A stretch of 64,000 bases of DNA from VFJJ01 sp031362415 (GTDB lineage Bacteria; Actinomycetota; Acidimicrobiia; IMCC26256; VFJJ01), in the NCBI GenBank assembly GCA_031362415.1, contig JANLSK010000006.1, positions 62,001-126,000 of the forward strand. The letters run 5' to 3'. Both the position numbers and the translations under genes were made by a program. Below, in pieces: positions 17,094 through 26,000 of the stretch. The notes under the pieces are model-generated. The model searched no databases and had not been told where the DNA came from. It saw only the letters and a program-made list of their open reading frames with translations. Position 1 is the first letter of the stretch; each line of letters starts with the position of its first letter.

Positions 17094-18251
17094 ATGCCCC
17101 GCTGGCAGCCCCGACGTCGAGTCGCCATCGTGGGAGCCGCGCTCTCCGACTGCGGACGGGTCGACGACAAGAGCGCGTTCCAGCTCCATCACCAGGCGTC
17201 GAAGCGGGCCCTGGCCGATGCCGGGCTGGCCAAGACCGACGTCGACGGCTTCATGTCGGCCTCGGCCGGGATCATGGCGCCCGTCGAGCTGGCCGAGTAC
17301 CTGGGCCTTCGGCCCACCTACGTCGACGGCACCCAGGTGGGCGGCAGCATCTGGGAATTCTATGTCGAGCACGCGGCGGCGGCCGTCGCCGAAGGGTTGG
17401 CCGAGACCGTGCTCCTCGTCTACGGGTCGACCGCCCGGGCTGACCTCAAGCGCAAGCGCCGTACGGCCAACATCGGCATGGGCGCGGCCGGGCCCACCCA
17501 GTTCGACGCCCCGTTCGGCCACTCGCTGATCTCCAAGTACGCCATGGCCGCCCGGCGGCACATGCACGAGTTCGGGACCACCATCGAGCAGCTCGCCGAG
17601 ATCTCGGCCTCCGCCTACTACAACGCCTCGTTCAACCCCGAGGCGTACTACCAGGAACGGCTCACGATCGAGCAGATCAACGCCACCCGGATGATGGCCG
17701 ATCCGCTCACGGCCAAGCACTGTTGCATCCGTTCCGACGGCGGCGGCGCGGTGGTCATCACGTCCGAGGAGCGGGCGCGCGACTGCGCCAAGACCCCGAT
17801 CTGGGTCCTCGGGACGGGTGAGGCGGTCTCGCACACCACCATGAGCGAGTGGGTCGACTTCACCGAGTCGCCCGCCAAGCGGTCGGGGGCGCTGGCGTTC
17901 GAGCGGGCCGGGGTGACCCCGGCCGACATCGACGTGCTCCAGCTCTACGACTCGTACACGATCACGGTGCTGCTCACCCTCGAAGCCCTCGGATTCTGTG
18001 GGAAGGGTGAAGGCGGCCCGTTCGTCGCCGACGGCAAGCTGCGCTTCGACGGAGCGCTGCCCACCAACACCGACGGTGGCGGGCTGGCGGCGTGCCATCC
18101 GGGGATGCGGGGCATCTTCTTGCTCGTGGAGGCCGTCCGCCAGCTCCGGGGCGAGTGTGGTGCCCGCCAGGTGCCGGGGGCCGAGCTGGCCTGCGTCAAC
18201 GGCACCGGCGGCTGGTTCACGTCGGCGGGGACCACGATCCTCGGCCGGTAG
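17094..18251 (+). CDS. SCP-x-type thiolase (thiolase-fold acyltransferase)
   Basis: 385 residues of the thiolase fold closest to the sterol carrier protein-x group found in steroid and lipid degradation in Actinobacteria. Recognisable blocks are RRVAIVGAALSDCGR at the start, SKYAMAARRHMHEFGTT in the middle and the C-terminal CVNGTGGWFTSAGTTILGR. The N-terminal nucleophile Cys of classical thiolases is not where expected (GTQVGGSIWEF), as in many non-classical members, which often act with a DUF35 OB-fold partner; none is adjacent here. Probably works with the hydratase just upstream. Confidence 0.9.
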   Translation: MPRWQPRRRVAIVGAALSDCGRVDDKSAFQLHHQASKRALADAGLAKTDVDGFMSASAGIMAPVELAEYLGLRPTYVDGTQVGGSIWEFYVEHAAAAVAEGLAETVLLVYGSTARADLKRKRRTANIGMGAAGPTQFDAPFGHSLISKYAMAARRHMHEFGTTIEQLAEISASAYYNASFNPEAYYQERLTIEQINATRMMADPLTAKHCCIRSDGGGAVVITSEERARDCAKTPIWVLGTGEAVSHTTMSEWVDFTESPAKRSGALAFERAGVTPADIDVLQLYDSYTITVLLTLEALGFCGKGEGGPFVADGKLRFDGALPTNTDGGGLAACHPGMRGIFLLVEAVRQLRGECGARQVPGAELACVNGTGGWFTSAGTTILGR

Positions 18252-18285
18252 CCGTCACCCCGGCCGCCGTTGGTGGGCTCCCCGC

Positions 18286-19113
18286 TCAGACCGCGGCGCG
18301 TTCCATCCCATGTGAACGAGACGCCATGGACTGGCGACCGATCCGTCGGAACCGCAGGCGCGAGACCCACGGATCGATGCGGAAGGCCACCCAGAGCAGT
18401 GCGGCTGCGACGACGGCATCGAGCCAGTAGTGGTTGGCGGTGAGGACGATGGCCGCCAGCGTGAGCACCGGGTGGAGGAGCACGATGGCCCGGAACCGGC
18501 TGCGCGCGTGGCGCATCGCAGCCCAGCCGATGAGCGCCGCCCATCCGAAGTGCATCGACGGCATGGCCGCGAACTGGTTGGCGAGAGCCCGGAACGAGCT
18601 GTTCTCACCGTAGGTGTCGGGGCCGAACACCTTGGCGGTGTCGACGAAGCCGATGTCGCTCAACATCCGGGGCGGCGCCAGCGGATAGGCGATGTGGACA
18701 AGGAGTCCGAGCAGGGTGAGCGTGATCAGCACCCGTCGGCATTTCGCGTACCCCACGGGATGGCGGGTGTACAACCAGACGAAGGTGATCATCGCGGCAC
18801 TGAAATGCCCCAGCAGGTAGTACTGGTTGAGGAACTTCACGAACCACTCGCTGCTCAGGGCCAGCTGCTGAAGCTCGACCTCGGTGAAGATGCCCAGCAC
18901 CTGTTCGAGGTGCACGATCTCCTTACCGTGCTCGAAGGCCGAGCTGACCCGGCTCCCGGCCGAGTGGCGCACCAGCTTGTACACGAAGAACAACCCGTAC
19001 AGGAGCCCGATCTCGCAGAACATCCGGTAGCCGATTCGCGACTCCCACCAGCGACGCAGGCGCGTGGGGGCGACCAAAGGCTCGTTCTCGAGGGCTGTGG
19101 CTTCGCTGTCCAT
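18286..19113 (-). CDS. PAP2-superfamily membrane protein
   Basis: 275-residue integral membrane protein with six predicted hydrophobic segments. The phosphatase motifs are YPLAPPRM, AAMPSMHFGW (motif C2 with its His) and ANHYWLDAV (motif C3 His and Asp). This arrangement matches PAP2/inositol phosphorylceramide-synthase-like enzymes, which handle lipid phosphates or transfer head groups. ATG 19113 has GGAG 9 bases upstream; the longer frame to 19257 is less likely. Likely acts on a phospholipid or isoprenoid phosphate at the membrane. Confidence 0.88.
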   Translation of the reverse strand: MDSEATALENEPLVAPTRLRRWWESRIGYRMFCEIGLLYGLFFVYKLVRHSAGSRVSSAFEHGKEIVHLEQVLGIFTEVELQQLALSSEWFVKFLNQYYLLGHFSAAMITFVWLYTRHPVGYAKCRRVLITLTLLGLLVHIAYPLAPPRMLSDIGFVDTAKVFGPDTYGENSSFRALANQFAAMPSMHFGWAALIGWAAMRHARSRFRAIVLLHPVLTLAAIVLTANHYWLDAVVAAALLWVAFRIDPWVSRLRFRRIGRQSMASRSHGMERAAV

Positions 19114-19367
19114 CGGCTGAACTCCGACGCGGGATCCATCGAGCCCGCGAAGATCGGTGATCGTTGAGAGGTCGGGGCGGCGCCTCACCAGCCACCTGCC
19201 GCTGAGGCGAACCACAACCTCACCATGTTTGTTCCTCGAACGGCCCAGCGCAAGCACAATTCCATCTTGTCCTCGCTCGCCTGTGTGACGCTGACGATGG
19301 CACGTTCGCAGCGCCTCGCGTCGTCGGATCGTTCTGAATGCCCGCTGAGCCGGTCAGCCGGCGTGGC

Positions 19368-20009
19368 TCAGGCGGGCTGGCCGGCGAAGAAGCCCCGATG
19401 CACGACCCGGGCGACCGTGGTGTACCCCGCCTCGTCGTCGGTCTCCACACCACGCGACAGGCGGAAGTAAGCCAGGCGCTCGAGCATGGCGATGAGCGCG
19501 ACCGCGGCGGCTCGACTGTCGACCTGATCGCTGCGGGCCTGGCTGATCCGTTGGTCGATGCGCGACGCCATGTGGCGCCACGTGCGGGCACCCAAGCGGC
19601 GGAGCTCGAGATGGTCGCTGGCCCCCTCGGCCCACGCCCGCAGCACCGCGCCGTGACGGTGCGACAGCCCGACGAAGTCTCGGAGGAACCGCGCCAGCTC
19701 GGCCAGCCCGTCGGCGCCGGGGCCGATCTCGGCCAGCGACTCGACGACATCGGTCATGTCACGCGCACATTCCTCGGCCAGGACGTACAGGAGGTCGTCC
19801 ATGTTCGTGAAGTACAGGTAGAAGGTCCCGTGCGACGTGTGCGCCGCTCGGACGACGTCGTCGACCCGCGCCGCGTGGTAGCCCCGGTCGGCGAACACCG
19901 CATTGGCCGCGTTGAGCAGACGGCGCATGGTCCGTCGGCCCTGGACGCGTTGATCCCTGACGGCCTTGGCTGCACGATTGGGGCCTGGCGGCCCGGACTC
20001 GGCGCTCAC
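19368..20009 (-). CDS. TetR family transcriptional regulator
   Basis: 213 residues. The helix-turn-helix is at about residues 28-75: LLNAANAVFADRGYHAARVDDV then HTSHGTFYLYFTNMDDLLYV, the standard TetR N-terminus. The C-terminal ligand domain is unassigned. Divergent from the acyl-CoA dehydrogenase at 20176 across about 165 bases that contain repeated CACGACG words, so that gene is its likely target and an acyl-CoA its likely ligand. GTG start. Confidence 0.93.
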   Translation of the reverse strand: MSAESGPPGPNRAAKAVRDQRVQGRRTMRRLLNAANAVFADRGYHAARVDDVVRAAHTSHGTFYLYFTNMDDLLYVLAEECARDMTDVVESLAEIGPGADGLAELARFLRDFVGLSHRHGAVLRAWAEGASDHLELRRLGARTWRHMASRIDQRISQARSDQVDSRAAAVALIAMLERLAYFRLSRGVETDDEAGYTTVARVVHRGFFAGQPA

Positions 20010-20175
20010 GAGCGCGGAATCTACCCGGCAGCTCCGTCCCGAGGAGCTTTCACGACGATGTCACGACGGTGCCGCGACGTTGCCGCGCTGGGGAGCCCGG
20101 CGATACGGTGCGGCGAGGGACCGGCGAGAGCGCCGTGTCCCGCGCTTCGCGTACCGTCACTTGAGGAGTCCATCC

Positions 20176-21303
20176 ATGCAGCTGGAGTTCACCCCCGATC
20201 AGGACGAGCTCCGCGATTCCGTGCGGGCGGTGCTGGCCAACGAGGTGCCCGCGACGTTCGTACGGTCGATCGTCGAGCACGGCGCCAGCACCGACGAGCT
20301 CTGGCGCACATTCTGCGGGCTCGACTGGCCGGCGCTCACCATCGCCGAGGAGCACGGCGGCGTCGGGCTGGGCTTCATCGAGCTGGCCGTGGTCGTCGAG
20401 GAGCTGGGCAAGGTCATGGCGCCGGGGCCGTTCCTGGCCACCGTCACCCAGTTCCTGCCGATGGTGCGCGAGTGCGGCTCGGAGTCGGACCAGCGCGAGC
20501 TCCTGGGGCGTGTCGCGGCCGGCTCAGCCACGGGAACCGTCGCCATCGCCGAGGCCTCGGGGAGCTGGAACCCCGCCGATGTCGCCGGCACGGCCCGGCC
20601 CGACGGCAACGAGTGGGTGCTGTCGGGAACCAAGCGGTACGTGAACGACGGGGCCTCCGCCGACGAGATCGCCGTTGTCGTGCGCCTCGAAGGTACCACG
20701 GGCGACGACGGCATCGCCGTGTTCGTCGTTCCCCAGACTGCGGTGCGCTCGGAGGCGATCACGGCGCTCGACGGTTCCCGCCAGTTCGCCACCGTGGTGC
20801 TCGACGGGGTTCGCGTCGGCGCCGACCGGGCCCTCGGCACTCCGGGCACGTCGGGCGCTTCGGTACGGCGGGCCATCGAGGAGGCCACCGCCGCGCTGGC
20901 CCTCGAGATGGTCGGCACCTGCCAGACGATCTTCGACATCACGCTCGACTACGCCAAGAACCGCATCCAGTTCGACGTGCCCATCGGCTCGTTCCAGGCC
21001 ATCAAGCACAAGTTCGCCGACATGTTCGTGGCCCTCGAACGGGCCCGGGCCACGGCCTACTTCGCCGCCGCCACCATCGCCGAGGACGATCCCCGCCGGG
21101 CGCTCGCAGTGGCCATGGCCAAGGCCGCGGCGGGCGACTGCCAGAAGCTCATGGCCAAGGAGGGCATCCAGATCCATGGGGGCATCGGCTTCACCTGGGA
21201 GCACGACATGCACCTGTACGTGAAGCGGGTGAAGTCGGGTGAGGCCGTGTTCGGGACCGCCGCCACCCAGCGCCAGCGAGTCGCCGACCTCATCGGCCTG
21301 TGA
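20176..21303 (+). CDS. Acyl-CoA dehydrogenase
   Basis: 375 residues from ATG 20176 (MQLEFTPDQDELRDSVRAVL), with GAGGAG 8 bases upstream; the longer frame from 19966 is spurious. Central flavin region (AIAEASGSWNPADVAG, SGTKRYVNDGASADEIAVV) and C-terminal helices (RIQFDVPIGSFQAIKHKFAD, GIQIHGGIGFTWEHDMHLY) are those of the FadE family; the QIHGGIGFTWEH motif is highly characteristic. Its GTGA stop overlaps the start of the ArfB-like gene. Confidence 0.95.
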   Translation: MQLEFTPDQDELRDSVRAVLANEVPATFVRSIVEHGASTDELWRTFCGLDWPALTIAEEHGGVGLGFIELAVVVEELGKVMAPGPFLATVTQFLPMVRECGSESDQRELLGRVAAGSATGTVAIAEASGSWNPADVAGTARPDGNEWVLSGTKRYVNDGASADEIAVVVRLEGTTGDDGIAVFVVPQTAVRSEAITALDGSRQFATVVLDGVRVGADRALGTPGTSGASVRRAIEEATAALALEMVGTCQTIFDITLDYAKNRIQFDVPIGSFQAIKHKFADMFVALERARATAYFAAATIAEDDPRRALAVAMAKAAAGDCQKLMAKEGIQIHGGIGFTWEHDMHLYVKRVKSGEAVFGTAATQRQRVADLIGL

Positions 21304-21743
21304 CCGTCGACGAGCCCGCTCCCGAGCCCGATCCGCGTGGGCTCCTGCGGGTCTCGGGTTCGCTGCGCATCCCCCTCGACGAGATGGAGTGGCGCTTCAG
21401 CGCCTCGGGAGGCCCCGGCGGACAGCACGCCAACACCTCCAACACCAAGGTGGAAGTGCGCTTCGATGTCGAAGGGTCACCGTCGCTCGGTCCTCGTCAG
21501 CGAGCGCGCCTGCTCGAGCGGCTGGGCCCCCTCGTCCGGGTGGTGGCCTCCGACGAGCGGTCACAGGCTCGCAACCGGGAACTGGCGCTGGGCCGTCTCG
21601 CCGAGCGTCTCAACGAGGCCCTGAAGGTCGAGACCCCCCGCCACCCGACCCGCCCGTCCAAACGGGCCAAGGCCCGCCGCGTCGACGAAAAGCGCCACCG
21701 CTCCGCCACCAAGCAGACGCGCCGCCGCCCCGAAGCCGAGTGA
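21300..21743 (+). CDS. arfB: ArfB-type peptidyl-tRNA hydrolase (GGQ release factor)
   Basis: 147 residues. The catalytic GGQ loop reads SASGGPGGQHANTSNTKVE (about residues 35-53) and the Lys/Arg-rich C-terminal tail (RPSKRAKARRVDEKRHRSAT) is the part that enters the mRNA channel of stalled ribosomes in ArfB/YaeJ. Function: hydrolysis of peptidyl-tRNA on non-stop complexes. The GTG start overlaps the stop of the acyl-CoA dehydrogenase (GTGA), so the two are translationally coupled although functionally unrelated. Confidence 0.93.
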   Translation: MTVDEPAPEPDPRGLLRVSGSLRIPLDEMEWRFSASGGPGGQHANTSNTKVEVRFDVEGSPSLGPRQRARLLERLGPLVRVVASDERSQARNRELALGRLAERLNEALKVETPRHPTRPSKRAKARRVDEKRHRSATKQTRRRPEAE

Positions 21744-21771
21744 CCCCCACCACCAACACCCGCCGGGGGGG

Positions 21772-22233
21772 TCAGGCCTTGGGGGTGAAGTCGAGGTCGG
21801 GCGGAGCGGTGTCGGGCAACTTCCACTGGATGTAGGGCTTGTCCTTCAGGTCGTGATAGGCGTTGGCCGACCTGATCGACTCGTGGAAGAGCTCCTCGAA
21901 CGCCGCGAAGTCCTTGTCCTTGATGGGTTGCTCGAGCTTCTTCCAGTCGTTCTCGAGGTACTCGTAGAGCGCCTCTTCGTGCTTGGCCCGGAGGAACGCG
22001 CCCTTCTCGAACAGGCCGCGGATCTCCTTCCACTGGAACGTGGCGTGGTCCCAGTTCCCCGCCTGGGCGGCGTAGTAGAGCTTCCAGGTGCGGGCCCCCA
22101 CATCGGGCATCACGTCGGCCAGGCCCGGCTGGACCATCACGAGGCCTTCGAGGGAGAAGTCCTTCTTCTCGCCCCTGATCATGTACTCGTCAAGAATCTC
22201 GAGAACCTTGGCCTTGAGGGTGGCGTCGTCCAT
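21772..22233 (-). CDS. Conserved helical protein resembling a haem-less cytochrome c fold
   Basis: 153 residues, almost all alpha-helical, without signal peptide. The order AAQAGNWDHATFQWKEIRGLFEKG, a LEQPIKDKDFAAFEELFHESI helix and a terminal SANAYHDLKDKPYIQWKLP resembles a family of periplasmic four-helix cytochromes whose last helix reads 'NACHxxxxxPFIxxxxP'. Here the CxxCH haem site is replaced by SANAYH, so no covalent haem can be bound. Lys/Glu-rich codon choices are less GC-rich than the neighbours. I do not know its function. GAAGGATC lies upstream of ATG 22233. Confidence 0.75.
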   Translation of the reverse strand: MDDATLKAKVLEILDEYMIRGEKKDFSLEGLVMVQPGLADVMPDVGARTWKLYYAAQAGNWDHATFQWKEIRGLFEKGAFLRAKHEEALYEYLENDWKKLEQPIKDKDFAAFEELFHESIRSANAYHDLKDKPYIQWKLPDTAPPDLDFTPKA

Positions 22234-22304
22234 GGTGATCCTTCTCGTCGGTTGCCTCGGCGCGGCATCCTACCGAGGCCACAAAGCTGACGCTGACGTC
22301 ACCA

Positions 22305-23309
22305 ATGCGTCAAGATGAGCCCGTGACCGACCCCACACGACGACCCATCGCCTACGTGACCGCACCGCTCCGGGGCGAGGGCCTGGCCCGGCTCCGCGAG
22401 CTGTGCGACATCGTCCACGAGCCCTGGATCGACCAGCAGCCGCTGCGGATCATGAACGCCGAGCAGCTCGCGGCCCGCGTCGTCGAGGTCGGGGCGACCG
22501 TCCTCATCGTCGAGAGCGACTCTGTGAAGGGTCCGGTCCTCGATCTGCCGCTCCGGGTCATCGGCTCGACGCGGGGAGATCCGACCAACGTCGACCTTCC
22601 CGGGGCCACCGCCAAGGGGATTCCCGTGCTGCGCTGCCCAGGCCGCAACGCCGACGCGGTGGCCGAGATGACCGTCGCCCTGGTGTTCGCGGCCACTCGG
22701 GGCCTGGTGCAGGCCGATCGTGACGTGCGGGAAGGCCAGACGTACCGGGGCGGGACGATCCCCTACCAGCGCTACCGGGCCTGGCAGCTCGCCGGCCGCA
22801 CCGCGGGCATCGTCGGCCTCGGCGCCGTCGGACGGGCCACGCGCTGGCGGCTGCAGGGTCTGGGCATGACCGTGATCGCCGCCGACCCCTACCACCCCGA
22901 AGCAACGCACAGCCTCGACGACCTCTGCGCCGTAGCCGAGGTCGTATCGATGCACGCCATGGTGACGCCCGAAACCAAGGGGCTCATGGGCCGGAGGCAG
23001 TTCGAGGCCATGAGAGACGGCGCGATCTACGTCAACTCCGCCCGCGCCGCGCTCCACGACACCGACGCGCTGGTGTGGGCGTTGCAGACCGGCAAGCTCG
23101 CCGCCGCCGGCCTCGACCATTTCGAGGGAGAGAAACTGGCTCTCGACCATCCGCTCATCGGGATGGGCAACGTGGTGCTCACACCCCACATCGGCGGCGC
23201 CACCTACGACGTCGAGGTGATCCAGGCCACGATGATCGCCGACGACGTCGAACGGATCCTGGCCGGCCAGCACCCCGTCAACATCGCCAACCCGGAGGTC
23301 TACCCGTGA
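22305..23309 (+). CDS. D-2-hydroxyacid dehydrogenase family protein
   Basis: About 334 residues. NAD-binding GLGAVG motif follows the LAGRTAGIV strand, and the catalytic trio is suggested by Arg in YVNSARAALHD, Glu in FEGEK and His in TPHIGGATYD. It resembles the phosphoglycerate/erythronate-type dehydrogenases. ATG 22305 or GTG 23 bases-range downstream at 22323 are both possible. It is coupled through a GTGA overlap to a class II aldolase, an arrangement seen in sugar-acid or four-carbon-acid catabolism, so the pair probably oxidises and then cleaves one hydroxyacid. Confidence 0.92.
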   Translation: MRQDEPVTDPTRRPIAYVTAPLRGEGLARLRELCDIVHEPWIDQQPLRIMNAEQLAARVVEVGATVLIVESDSVKGPVLDLPLRVIGSTRGDPTNVDLPGATAKGIPVLRCPGRNADAVAEMTVALVFAATRGLVQADRDVREGQTYRGGTIPYQRYRAWQLAGRTAGIVGLGAVGRATRWRLQGLGMTVIAADPYHPEATHSLDDLCAVAEVVSMHAMVTPETKGLMGRRQFEAMRDGAIYVNSARAALHDTDALVWALQTGKLAAAGLDHFEGEKLALDHPLIGMGNVVLTPHIGGATYDVEVIQATMIADDVERILAGQHPVNIANPEVYP

Positions 23310-24010
23310 GCGACGCCGCAACCGGCTCAACCAGTGCACCCAAGGCTCCGGTGAGTGCGGGGACCGATCCGCTGGAGATCAAGCTCGGGCTCATCGAGAC
23401 CTCGCGAGCCTTGATCCGCAAGGGCCTCACGGTCGGGACGGCCGGGAACCTGAGTGCACGGCTCCCCGACGGCACCATCGTGCTCACCCCGTCGTCGCTC
23501 GACTACGACCTGATGACCGTCGACGACCTGGTGGTCACCGACCTCGACGGCAACGTGGTCGAAGGCCACCGCAAGCCCACCACCGAGAAGACCCTCCACC
23601 TGGAGTGCTTCAAGCTCTACCCCCACGTGGGCGCGGTGATCCACTGCCATCCCTTGTACGCCACGATGTTCGCGGTCACCCAGCAGCCCATCCCGGCGGT
23701 CATCGAGGAGTTCATCATCTACGTGGGCGGCGACGTTCCCTGCGCGCCCTACCGCACCACGGGGTCCGACGACCTCGGCCGCGTCGCCGCCGAATCGCTC
23801 GACGGGAAGTTCGCCACGCTCATGGCCAACCACGGGCTGCTCGTTGCCGGAGCCAACCCCGACAAGGCGTTGCACGTGGCCGAGCTCGTCGAACGCACCG
23901 CGCAGGTGATGTGGGGCGCCATGCAGATCGGCACGATCGTGCCCCTGCCCGACAAGACCCAGCGCGACTTCGCCAACATCTTCGCCTACCTCCGCGACAA
24001 CCCCCGCTGA
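23306..24010 (+). CDS. Class II aldolase/adducin family protein
   Basis: 234 residues from GTG 23306, with CGGAGG 8 bases upstream and a GTGA overlap with the dehydrogenase stop. The zinc-binding site is visible as VIHCHPLYATMF (two His) and ANHGLLVAG (third His); GTAGNLSAR binds phosphate in fuculose-phosphate-aldolase-like enzymes. It cleaves or epimerises phosphorylated sugars or sugar acids. The longer frame from 23075 merely continues antisense-like sequence and is rejected. Confidence 0.94.
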   Translation: MSDAATGSTSAPKAPVSAGTDPLEIKLGLIETSRALIRKGLTVGTAGNLSARLPDGTIVLTPSSLDYDLMTVDDLVVTDLDGNVVEGHRKPTTEKTLHLECFKLYPHVGAVIHCHPLYATMFAVTQQPIPAVIEEFIIYVGGDVPCAPYRTTGSDDLGRVAAESLDGKFATLMANHGLLVAGANPDKALHVAELVERTAQVMWGAMQIGTIVPLPDKTQRDFANIFAYLRDNPR

Positions 24011-24016
24011 GCGAAC

Positions 24017-24044
24017 GCTCAGCGTCAACGGCTCAGCGTCAACG
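24017..24044. repeat. Tandem 14-base repeat in the intergenic gap
   Basis: GCTCAGCGTCAACG occurs twice head to tail (24017-24030 and 24031-24044), between the aldolase and the stop of the convergent beta-lactamase-fold gene. Copy number two, perfectly identical; probably a recent slippage duplication. Confidence 0.85.
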
Positions 24045-25091
24045 GCCCGCCAGCAGATCGTCGAGGAGTCGGGCCATGGGCCAGGCGCCGTGCGAGGTGT
24101 TCGAGATCACCGTGAACGTGGAGTTCCGGCCAGCATCGTGCACGCTCCGGAACGACACCCCGGCGTCCATGCCCACGAGCGCCACCGAGTCGTTCGTGGC
24201 GGGGAGCCAGAACCCCAACCCGTAGCGCATCGGCTCCGAAGGGACCTCGCTTCGCGTTCGCGTCACCGCTGAAACCCATTCCAGCGACACGATCCGGCCC
24301 GCGAACAGAGCCACCCAGAAGGACCGGATGTCGGCTGCGGTCGAGATGATGCCGCCATCGCCGCTGCCGCACACCGGCAGGTGCATGACGTTGGTCCGCA
24401 ACCCGTTGGCCCGTAACCCCTCAGGGCCCGCTTCACCGGAATCGTCGAGATCGTCGTCGAGATAGCCCAACGCCGTGCGGCCGTCGGGCTCGTCCGAACG
24501 TGAGAACGCGGTATCGATCATCCGCGCGGATTCGCACACCCGCTCGGCGACGAGCTCGGCGAAGGCCCGGCCGGTCGCCCGCTCGGCCATCAGTGCCAAC
24601 ACCACATAGCCGCTGTTGCAGTAGCTGAAGCGCTCGCCCGGCGGAAACTTGGTCGGATACCCGTCGAGCGCCCGGACATAGCCCTCAGTGCGCCCCAGCG
24701 TGTGGACCGGCACCGCGAGGATGTAGTCGGAGACGTCACCGCCCAGGTCCTCATCGACGTAGTCGCCGATGCCCGATCGATGCGCCAGCAGGTGCTCGAC
24801 CGTCACGCCGTCGTCGATCGCGAGAAGGTCGTCACCGAGCAGAGAGCGCGCCGTCGTCGCGAGGTCGAGACGGCCTTCGGCGATGAGGCTCACGATGGTC
24901 AGTGCCGTCAATCCCTTGGTGCCACTGGCGATGCCGAAACGGGTGTCAATCATGTTGGGGACGAGGTAGCCGCGATGGGCCATCCCGTAGGCCGCCGCGA
25001 CCTCGAGCTCGTCACCCCGATCGATGCGCACGACACCGGAGAACCCGGCCTCACCCGCCCGGCGATCGATCTGCTCCATCAGGCTCGCCAT
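24039..25091 (-). CDS. Serine beta-lactamase-fold hydrolase (penicillin-binding-protein-like)
   Basis: 350 residues. The acyl-enzyme motif SxxK is SGTK (in FGIASGTKGLTAL, about residue 56) and the second motif is YCN (FSYCNSGYVVLALM). The third KTG/HxG-type motif is weak (ALVGMDAGVSF). No signal peptide is evident, so it is probably a cytoplasmic esterase or peptidase of the class C/EstB group and not a secreted beta-lactamase. Divergent from the enoyl-CoA hydratase at 25136 with only 44 bases between starts. Confidence 0.9.
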   Translation of the reverse strand: MASLMEQIDRRAGEAGFSGVVRIDRGDELEVAAAYGMAHRGYLVPNMIDTRFGIASGTKGLTALTIVSLIAEGRLDLATTARSLLGDDLLAIDDGVTVEHLLAHRSGIGDYVDEDLGGDVSDYILAVPVHTLGRTEGYVRALDGYPTKFPPGERFSYCNSGYVVLALMAERATGRAFAELVAERVCESARMIDTAFSRSDEPDGRTALGYLDDDLDDSGEAGPEGLRANGLRTNVMHLPVCGSGDGGIISTAADIRSFWVALFAGRIVSLEWVSAVTRTRSEVPSEPMRYGLGFWLPATNDSVALVGMDAGVSFRSVHDAGRNSTFTVISNTSHGAWPMARLLDDLLAGR

Positions 25092-25135
25092 CGCGGCCGA
25101 GGCTACCGCGACCGTCCACGATAGGGTCGAGGTCC

Positions 25136-25930
25136 ATGAACCTGTTGGTTGGTGTCGTCGATGGGGTCGGATCGATCACCCTTGACCGGCCAGAAGCCAA
25201 GAACGCCTTGACGATCGAGATGCGCGACGGCATCGTCGACGCCATCCGGCGGTTCCGGGCCGACCCTGCGGTCCGGGCCGTGTTGATCACCGGTGCGGGC
25301 GATGCGTTCTGCGCCGGGATGGACCTCTCGGCGTCCACCGTCGCCAAGGCGGCGCAGCCCGACTTCGAGACCCGCTCCACCGTCGAGGCGCTGCGGGTCG
25401 GCGTGCACACGCTCATTCGCGAGCTGTGGGAGCTCGACAAGCCGACGGTCGCGGCGGTCAACGGTGCGGCGGTCGGCCCGGGGGCCCATCTGGCGCTGGC
25501 GTGCGATTTCGTACTCGTGCACGAACGCACCCGCTTCCTGTGGACCTTTGCCCGCAACGCCCTCGTGGTCGATGCCGGCGGCGCCTACCTGCTCCCGCGC
25601 CTCGTGGGCCTCCCCCGGGCCAAGGCCATGGTGTTGCTGGGCGAGGGCGCAACCGGGCAGGAGGCGGTCGACCTCGGGCTCGCCATCCGCTGCGTTCCCG
25701 CCGACGAGCTGAGCGCCGAGGCCCAGGCGCTCGTCGCACGGCTGGCCGCCGGTCCCACCAAGATGCTCGGGATGTCCAAGCGGCTGTTGAACCAGAGCTT
25801 CGAGACCGGGCTGGTCGGGTCGCTGGAGCTGGAGGGACTCCTGCAGGCCCTGGCCACCACCACCGACGACCTGAAGGAAGGGATGGCCGCCTTCAAGGAG
25901 CGCCGCGACCCCGGCTACACCGGCCGATGA
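25136..25930 (+). CDS. Enoyl-CoA hydratase/isomerase family protein
   Basis: 264 residues from ATG 25136 (MNLLVGVVDGVGSITLDRPE). Oxyanion-hole segments GAGDAFCAGMDL and AAVNGAAVGPGAHLALACDF are standard crotonase features; LLPRLVGLPRAKAMVLLGEG follows. Probably hydrates an enoyl-CoA in beta-oxidation. The frame extended to 24902 runs antisense to the preceding gene and is not used. Confidence 0.94.
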   Translation: MNLLVGVVDGVGSITLDRPEAKNALTIEMRDGIVDAIRRFRADPAVRAVLITGAGDAFCAGMDLSASTVAKAAQPDFETRSTVEALRVGVHTLIRELWELDKPTVAAVNGAAVGPGAHLALACDFVLVHERTRFLWTFARNALVVDAGGAYLLPRLVGLPRAKAMVLLGEGATGQEAVDLGLAIRCVPADELSAEAQALVARLAAGPTKMLGMSKRLLNQSFETGLVGSLELEGLLQALATTTDDLKEGMAAFKERRDPGYTGR

Positions 25931-26000
25931 CCCACCACACCACACACGGTCCGAAGCCGCGCAGTTTGGGCCTTCCGCCGGGCGGGGTAGGCACACTCCC

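Noticed and set aside
19966..20175. Extension of the acyl-CoA dehydrogenase to 19966
   Set aside because: Antisense to TetR, and ATG 20176 has a ribosome site and the standard family start.
24017..24044. Two-copy tandem repeat as a CRISPR start
   Set aside because: Only two adjacent copies, no spacers.
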